From positions 682,001-746,000 of the forward strand of contig JAGTXX020000003.1 in the NCBI GenBank assembly GCA_019044685.2: a stretch of DNA of 64,000 bases, written 5' to 3'. Made by a program: the position numbers and the translations under genes. Positions 58,614 through 64,000 of the stretch are shown here, one piece after another; the first letter of the stretch is position 1; each line of letters begins with the position of its first letter. Source of the stretch: Nannochloris sp. 'desiccata'. Lineage: Eukaryota; Chlorophyta; Trebouxiophyceae; Chlorellales; Chlorellaceae. A model generated the notes under the pieces. That model was not told where the DNA came from. It worked only from the letters and a program-made list of their open reading frames with translations, and did not search any database.

Positions 58614-61600
58614 ATGACAAGTGATCGGGTTGAACCCAAAGCGCTGCCCAATCTGGCACTGCTGAAGGCCTTGCAATTGACAAAAGATACTGAGCTGCAG
58701 GTAAACTGATGCAGTATTCCTTGAATGGATCAGATTAGCGGTTATTATTTTGCAAAATTTACTTTTTTTCCGCCACCGCCATTTGTCTCTCTCATCTTTT
58801 TGTCCTTCCCACCACACACCATCCAGGATTTATTATGCTCTTTAATTCTGTCAGAATGCGTATATAAAGCTGTTGATTCGAGTCGTGATGCTGCATTACA
58901 CGCCATTTCTACTTTCAGATCTCAATTTCCAAAAAGGACTGTTGATATTTCCGCTGTCCAATTTTGCCGAAAACGAGTAAGCCACAAATATCTCCTCGCT
59001 ACTGGAGGATCTTTATCTTCTCCTGCATTGTATGTAGCCTTCATGGGGACTAAAGAGCTACGTGATGTTGCTGTGGACGTGGCTCTTGGACCTAAAGCGC
59101 TATTTGATTTTGATGAAGGCAATGGCGACGGTGAAGAGGACGGCGAGGCGGTGGTGATGGCACCTGTAGCAGAGGAATCTGTGGTGGCGCATGGAGGGTT
59201 CTTAAGCAGAGCGCAAGGCATTCCAGCAGCTAGTTTGTTACTTCATGCATTAAAGCAGAATATGCGGCTTGTTCTTTGCGGGTAAGGAAGACGCACTTTG
59301 AACACACGCTTATACTTTTTCTCTTTGAGGGTTCGATTTTGATACTATTGATACATATATCTCATTATCTGTCTACTGTCTCACCCACCAACTTCTGTTC
59401 CTATTTCCCAGGCATAGCTTGGGTGGGGCAGTAGCTACGCTTGTCATGCTACGCCTTCTGTCCTCTTTGCAGTACGTTCCAGGTCCAGATCAACTCCGCT
59501 GTGTTACCTTTGGAATGCCCGCACTAGGCAGCCCCGCTCTGGGGGTTCATATTGACTCTCAAGGATGGGGGAAATATTTCAGTTCCTATGCTTTGCCTGA
59601 AGATCCGATTCCACGCATGCACCTTTCTGGAAGGCTACTAGGAGATAATAGCGACAAGGTTAAAAGTGATGACAGAGAAATCGACGAGAAGCTGGTGGAG
59701 ACTTTGTACAAAGAAGATACTTCCTCTTCTTCTTCTTCTGATGGTGGTGGTGGTAGTGGTGGTGGTAGTGGTGGTGGCAATAGTAACACTTCAGATCTAG
59801 GAAATGCTGCTCAGGCAGAAGATAACCCTAAAGCTACAAACACTGGTGCCGTCAACATTGATATAAAAAATAAATCAAGGTGGTCTGCGCTACGTGAGGT
59901 CGCTCGCAAAGCACGCGTAGCAGGCGCAGCGTTACCTCGATTTACACTCCCTCCTTTTCTATCATATGCGCATTTCGGTACTCCATTATATCTCTCGTCT
60001 ACAGGAGTCACCTATTCGGTAAAAGAAAATATATCTGATAGCACTGCCGCTGGACCTTCCACTACTGCTGCTGCTGGTTTTATCCTGCCTCGCGGACTTC
60101 TTGCTACCCACCGGATGCCGGCGTATCGGTCACGAGTACTACAGATCTGTCAGAGATACTGCGAGGCTGCAGATACTCTGCCGAATAAACTCGAAGAGAT
60201 TAGCAGCGGTGAAGTGAAAGAAACATTCGATCTTGCTCCTCAGCTTAAAGTAACGACAGCAGAAACTTCTCTGCCTATTTTATGGACACCATCGAGTACT
60301 ACACAACCATTTTCCCGTAGCTATTCTTTATCAAACCTAGCTGTGAATCCACTCCGGCTGAGACGGCCGACGCCTTCTGCTGCTGCAAAAGTTTTTATTA
60401 ACAATAACAGCGGCGGTGTCAGACGTAATAAGAGACTCCCTTTAGAAAAATCTACGTTTAATATGCGAGTTATAGCTCAGGGAGAAGGCTTGGATACTTG
60501 CACTGGAGCAAGCTTGCGCTTCCCTGCAGCTGGAGGTGGTGGAGCTCCAGTGACTGTTTTTGGACTTGCACTGGATGTGAGCAGATCTAAACAATGCATT
60601 ATGGATAGCCTCAATAAAATCCTCTCTAGAAGTGGTGGGAATAGCGGAAGCGTCTCTGGAGACACCAGTTTAGGCGGTAATGGTGGTCGCCACGGTGGTG
60701 GTGGTGGTGGTGTAGGCCGCTCCTTGATACATGCCCTTGGTGACAAATTGCTTCCCCTTTCAAACCGCGTTACTACTAATACTACGAGCAATCAGGAAAA
60801 GCATGTGCTGCCAAAGATTGAATTTGTGTTTGAAGTCCCAGCTGAGGCCCTTCTACAGCTCCAACTTCTCGACGCCACTACAAACGCCGCAGCTGCCGCC
60901 TCTGTTTATACCAGAATGCCTATGATAGAGTTAAATCTCTACTCCGATTTTGCCAAGACTCCAGTGTCTGTGCAATGTATCCCTCAAACAGCATGGATAT
61001 TGTCTCTAGATACGCATCTCGGTGATCTTGTTTTCCGAGAATTAACACAGGCAGCACGGGAAGACGCTGACGAGGCCTCTGCTCGGCTGCTCCAAGGAAG
61101 AAGTAAACCACAAAAGCAGCAGCAACAGCAGCAGCAGCATCCATCTCAGCAACCTAATAACGATGGCAATAAAGAGGGAGACGAGGAAGAAGAGGAAGAA
61201 CTTTCTAGAAAAGCAGAAGAAGGGCCTCTTCCATCGTCATGGCGGGAAAATTTTCTGCAGCGGTTGAGGCCAAACACCAACTTGCCAGCTATTTCCTCTT
61301 CTCCTTCTCCTCTACGATCTGTGATGTACCGAGGGTTGCTGATCACAGACATTTCCAACTGTCTGCGTGACTCTAGTACTGATGATATTCAACATAAGCT
61401 ACAACTAGCAACTGAGCTACTACAGTGGACGGCTCAGCGGGATGATGATAAATTAAGCAACAGCACCACGTGCAGTAGTCAATCTCAGACAGATGTATGG
61501 GAAGATCTAAGCATACCTGTCCATGAATACGAGTTAGATTCACTACTTCAAAACGATACGGATCTTAGTTTAGGTACTCGGCTAAAACAACAGCTCCGCC

Positions 61601-62232
61601 GAGCGATCTCTGCCGTGCCACCGCCACCAATTTTGAGAAAAATGGGTACATCTGCAGGGACTCGGCAGAGGCACGTGCTGTGGGAGCACCTTTTGAGTGA
61701 TCTACTCCCTTTTGGAGGTCCAGACGTCGTTGTTATCTTGACCTCTGGTGATATCCTCAAACATCCAATGGATAAAAGTGGAGGCTCGGCGACCCTCCCG
61801 AGTCCTAGTGCTATTAATGCGAGTAATATAACTGCTAATACAACTACGAATGGGTCAATGCTCTCTAATGAATTCAATCTTTCTTTGCTAGATGCTGTGC
61901 ATGCTGTGGCAGTTGCATCGGGTCAATGCCATGCAACTGCGTTATTGGCAATAGCTGCTCCGGAAGCGAAAGATCCAGCGTATAGACGTCGATTATCGTT
62001 TAGTAGTGGCTTATATGGTAGACCTGGTGCGGTCGTACCAATCGATTGGGAGATAGAACCAGAGAAAGAACAGAAAAATCAGCCACCATCAGTGTTGAAT
62101 ATCAGCATGCTGCAAGCTGCGTTACTGGCTCACTCCTCTGCTGCTCAAATTTCTAGTTTACAGCGACAAGCTAGAGACGTAAATAGCAGTGGAGAAAGAG
62201 CAGTGAAGAGTGTACTTCGAGCTCGACTTTGA
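58614..62232 (+). CDS. Class 3 lipase, DAG-lipase-like
   Basis: Three exons, 58614-58700, 58827-59281 and 59412-62232, with donors GTAAAC and GTAAGG and acceptors TCCAG and CCCAG, give 1,120 residues. The start MTSDRVEPKALPNLALLKAL runs through the first splice into ELQDLLCSLILSECVYKAVD, in agreement with DAGL-type lipases. The lipase core is at about 60-260: LYVAFMGTKELRDV, then ALKQNMRLVLCGHSLGGAVA with the nucleophile Ser at the second splice, RCVTFGMPALGS and EDPIPRMH (candidate acid). The His cannot be placed with confidence. The remaining 800 residues contain long Gly, Ser, Gln and Glu runs separated by patches that look folded (VFGLALDVSRSKQCIMDS, LPKIEFVFEVPAEALLQLQL). Unlike animal DAGL there are no N-terminal membrane helices. 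Probable acylglycerol or phospholipid hydrolase. Confidence 0.85.
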
Positions 62233-62578
62233 ATTTAGAAAATAGATAGATCCATATTGACGAGGATGGAGCATTCCATTTTTGATTAAATTTTTTCTAC
62301 CCCAGTATTATTTTTTAAGATACGCTTCTCGATTACAGAGTCATGTGTATATATTCTTTGTTCATTAGGCATGTTTATACAATATGTCAAAAGCAGAAAC
62401 TTAAAAGGAAAAGAACTATTGGACTACTGAATAGTAACAAAACTTTGGCTGGTGACACCAAGTATATAATTCAATAAAAAACTTTTATTTTACCACATAA
62501 TAATGAAGCTAATTATGTATATACACATCATCCATTCATGCTCTATACATAGTGCGTGTCATTTCTTTCTTTCTTCTA
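62233..62578. other. Convergent intergenic stretch
   Basis: This lies between the stops of the lipase and FHA-PP2C genes. It is AT-rich. No gene was seen. Confidence 0.3.
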
Positions 62579-64000
62579 CTAAGGTGCTACAAAACTTGCT
62601 AATTGTCCATCGTCCAAGGTCATCAACGGTGATCGCAACTGCCACTCTGATGCCGACCACAACCTTACCACCAATGCTGTCACATCATCTCGTGTCCCTG
62701 CCTTCTTAGCAGCAGCAACAATAGCACCAGCGACTTCGACAACACTCCCATCGTGCTCTTTATCAGCCATTTTTGCAGCGTGAGCGACTTTTTCAGGGTC
62801 AAGTACGTCCCACAACCCGTCTGACGCTATCAGCAGTAATGCACCTTGCTCCTGAGAAATCGAAACAACATCGCTGACAGCAGGCTCAGCAGATAAACCA
62901 AGATCTTCATCTTTTAGGAATTTGTCACCTAATGCACGTGCTAAATTCAATCCGTACAGTCTCTTTGAATCGGAATGTAGTGGAATGCCGTTGCGGGTAA
63001 GGCGTTCTCTCTCTGCAGGGTTTGTTAATCGATGATCCTCGGTCAATACATTCCAACCACCAGTCTCCAGGTCAATTAACAATGCAGCAGAGTCACCGAC
63101 GTTGGCGCATTGTAATTGAACTGCACCGTTGGCGCCACGCCAGGCCAAGACAGCTGTGGCGGTGCACCCTTCTTCCGAATTAATTCGGTCATCTGTAGCT
63201 AAAAATGCCTCGTGCAGTAGCTCTCTTGCACCTTGACGGTTGAAAGTACTCCCACTGCTAGATTCGAGTAATGCTGCAGCGCCTTCAGGTGTTTGTAATC
63301 GATCCGAGACCTCATCTGGCAAAACAACGCTGGCTGCGTCTGCGGCATTCCGACCACAATGTCCATCAAAGACACAAAACAACGCTGCTGAAGCATCAGA
63401 ACCAAGTGCTAGATCACTTCCATGGAGAGGGCATTCTGCCAATGCAACGTCTTCACATTGTTGGTTGCGTCTCGCATGATCTCGACCGGTTGCCGAAGCG
63501 ATACAGCACTCTAAACGAAGGTCATCCGACGCGGCAGCCACCACCGCTTGTTTGGAAGGACTGTTAATTTTCGGCGTTAACAACGACGTAAACGATGGAA
63601 TTCGATGTTTCGGCATAGTTAAACTTCTGGGTAAACTTCCTGGCCCCAGAGATAAACTTAAATTACGATCAGATGAGTTTTCTGGTAACATTTCTCTTGG
63701 AAATACCGAAACTTTCAATTTTGTTATCGTCCCCAACAGTATGATATCATCTGTACAAAGCCTATATTGCTCTCCTTTTTCTCTACTAGCCCCAGAAATA
63801 GTCTCTCCATTTAACTGGGTTCCATTTAATGAACCCAAATCAACTATTTGCCAGCATCTTTGTATACTACTCCAGGATATCTCCACGTGGCGCCCGGACA
63901 CTTCCCCATCAGGGATTACCAAATCATTAACAGGTAATCTGCCTACAGACATTTCTGTGGTATCTTCACCCGTCACATAGCTTGTTTTCATACGTGGTCC
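62579..64000 (-). CDS. FHA-domain PP2C phosphatase (KAPP-like), 5' end outside the window
   Basis: The frame is open to the right edge. An ATG at 63991 lies inside the expected first FHA strand (GPRMKTSYV), so the start is probably beyond the window. The FHA phosphothreonine-binding domain has MSVGRLPVNDLVIPD, GEVSGRHVEISW (Ser/Arg phosphate contact) and LGSLNGTQLNGE. After a basic linker comes PP2C with ALFCVFDGHCGRNAADAASV, ANVGDSAALLIDL, LARALGDKFLKDEDLGLSAE, LLIASDGLWDVLDPEKVAH and TRDDVTALVVRLW; the metal aspartates are present. FHA followed by PP2C is the arrangement of plant KAPP, which docks on phosphorylated receptor kinases. Whether an N-terminal membrane anchor exists, as in KAPP, cannot be seen. 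Confidence 0.92.
   Translation of the reverse strand, partial: GPRMKTSYVTGEDTTEMSVGRLPVNDLVIPDGEVSGRHVEISWSSIQRCWQIVDLGSLNGTQLNGETISGASREKGEQYRLCTDDIILLGTITKLKVSVFPREMLPENSSDRNLSLSLGPGSLPRSLTMPKHRIPSFTSLLTPKINSPSKQAVVAAASDDLRLECCIASATGRDHARRNQQCEDVALAECPLHGSDLALGSDASAALFCVFDGHCGRNAADAASVVLPDEVSDRLQTPEGAAALLESSSGSTFNRQGARELLHEAFLATDDRINSEEGCTATAVLAWRGANGAVQLQCANVGDSAALLIDLETGGWNVLTEDHRLTNPAERERLTRNGIPLHSDSKRLYGLNLARALGDKFLKDEDLGLSAEPAVSDVVSISQEQGALLLIASDGLWDVLDPEKVAHAAKMADKEHDGSVVEVAGAIVAAAKKAGTRDDVTALVVRLWSASEWQLRSPLMTLDDGQLASFVAP

Overview
The window is gene-dense eukaryotic nuclear DNA, most likely from a green alga or another lineage carrying green-type genes. The case rests on gene content. 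There is a nuclear copy of the plastid ribosomal protein PSRP-3/Ycf65, a plant-type TenA_E-HAD thiamine protein, an XBAT35-like ankyrin/RING E3 ligase, a single-bromodomain GTE/BET protein, a KAPP-like FHA-PP2C, a PMR5/TBL-type esterase and several probable plastid transit peptides. Genes lie on both strands, mostly a few hundred bases apart, with zero to three short GT-AG introns each. The standard genetic code is used. No rRNA, tRNA, CRISPR or bacterial-type operon was seen. I joined exons by hand, requiring GT-AG ends, a preserved reading frame and family continuity; every spliced model below has a length divisible by three.

Layout. 0-10.5 kb: PSRP-3 (5' truncated), a small coiled-coil protein, a CK1/VRK-like kinase, an unknown organelle-type protein, a class IV-like histone deacetylase, an unknown low-complexity protein and an M20 peptidase. 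10.8-22.4 kb: a BRO1-domain protein, the Pol I factor RRN3, a bromodomain-NET protein, a 30-base poly-G tract, a PAN-like membrane protein, a UBE2D/E-type ubiquitin-conjugating enzyme, a coiled-coil protein and a plastid-type triple-KH protein. 22.6-31.2 kb: cysteinyl-tRNA synthetase, a secreted PAN-FN3-like protein, a ceramide-synthase-like TLC protein and two unrecognised genes. 31.5-38.1 kb: an organelle-type PP2C, a GPKOW/MOS2-like splicing protein, a DUF1764 protein and a secreted PC-esterase. 38.3-49 kb: a four-domain thiamine enzyme with TRM112 nested antisense in its intron, a lumen-type alpha/beta hydrolase, a membrane protein, a 688-bp terminal-inverted-repeat element and a cathepsin with a half-granulin tail. 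49.2-64 kb: a TBC Rab-GAP, a FAM20/HipA-like kinase, NSA2, a DUF493 protein, the ankyrin-RING ligase, a DAGL-like lipase and an FHA-PP2C cut by the window edge.

The standout is the thiamine locus at 38337-43275. Three exons join in frame into one predicted 1,178-residue protein ordered TenA - HAD phosphatase - ThiD (HMP-P kinase) - ThiE (TMP synthase). It combines pyrimidine salvage, HMP phosphorylation, TMP assembly and TMP dephosphorylation, which plants divide between TH2 and TH1. The 1,287-base intron between the TenA and HAD parts holds a complete TRM112 gene on the other strand.

Other themes are ribosome and RNA biogenesis (RRN3, NSA2, TRM112, GPKOW, CysRS) and ubiquitin signalling (E2 and RING E3). 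Neighbouring genes otherwise look functionally unrelated, as expected for a eukaryotic chromosome.
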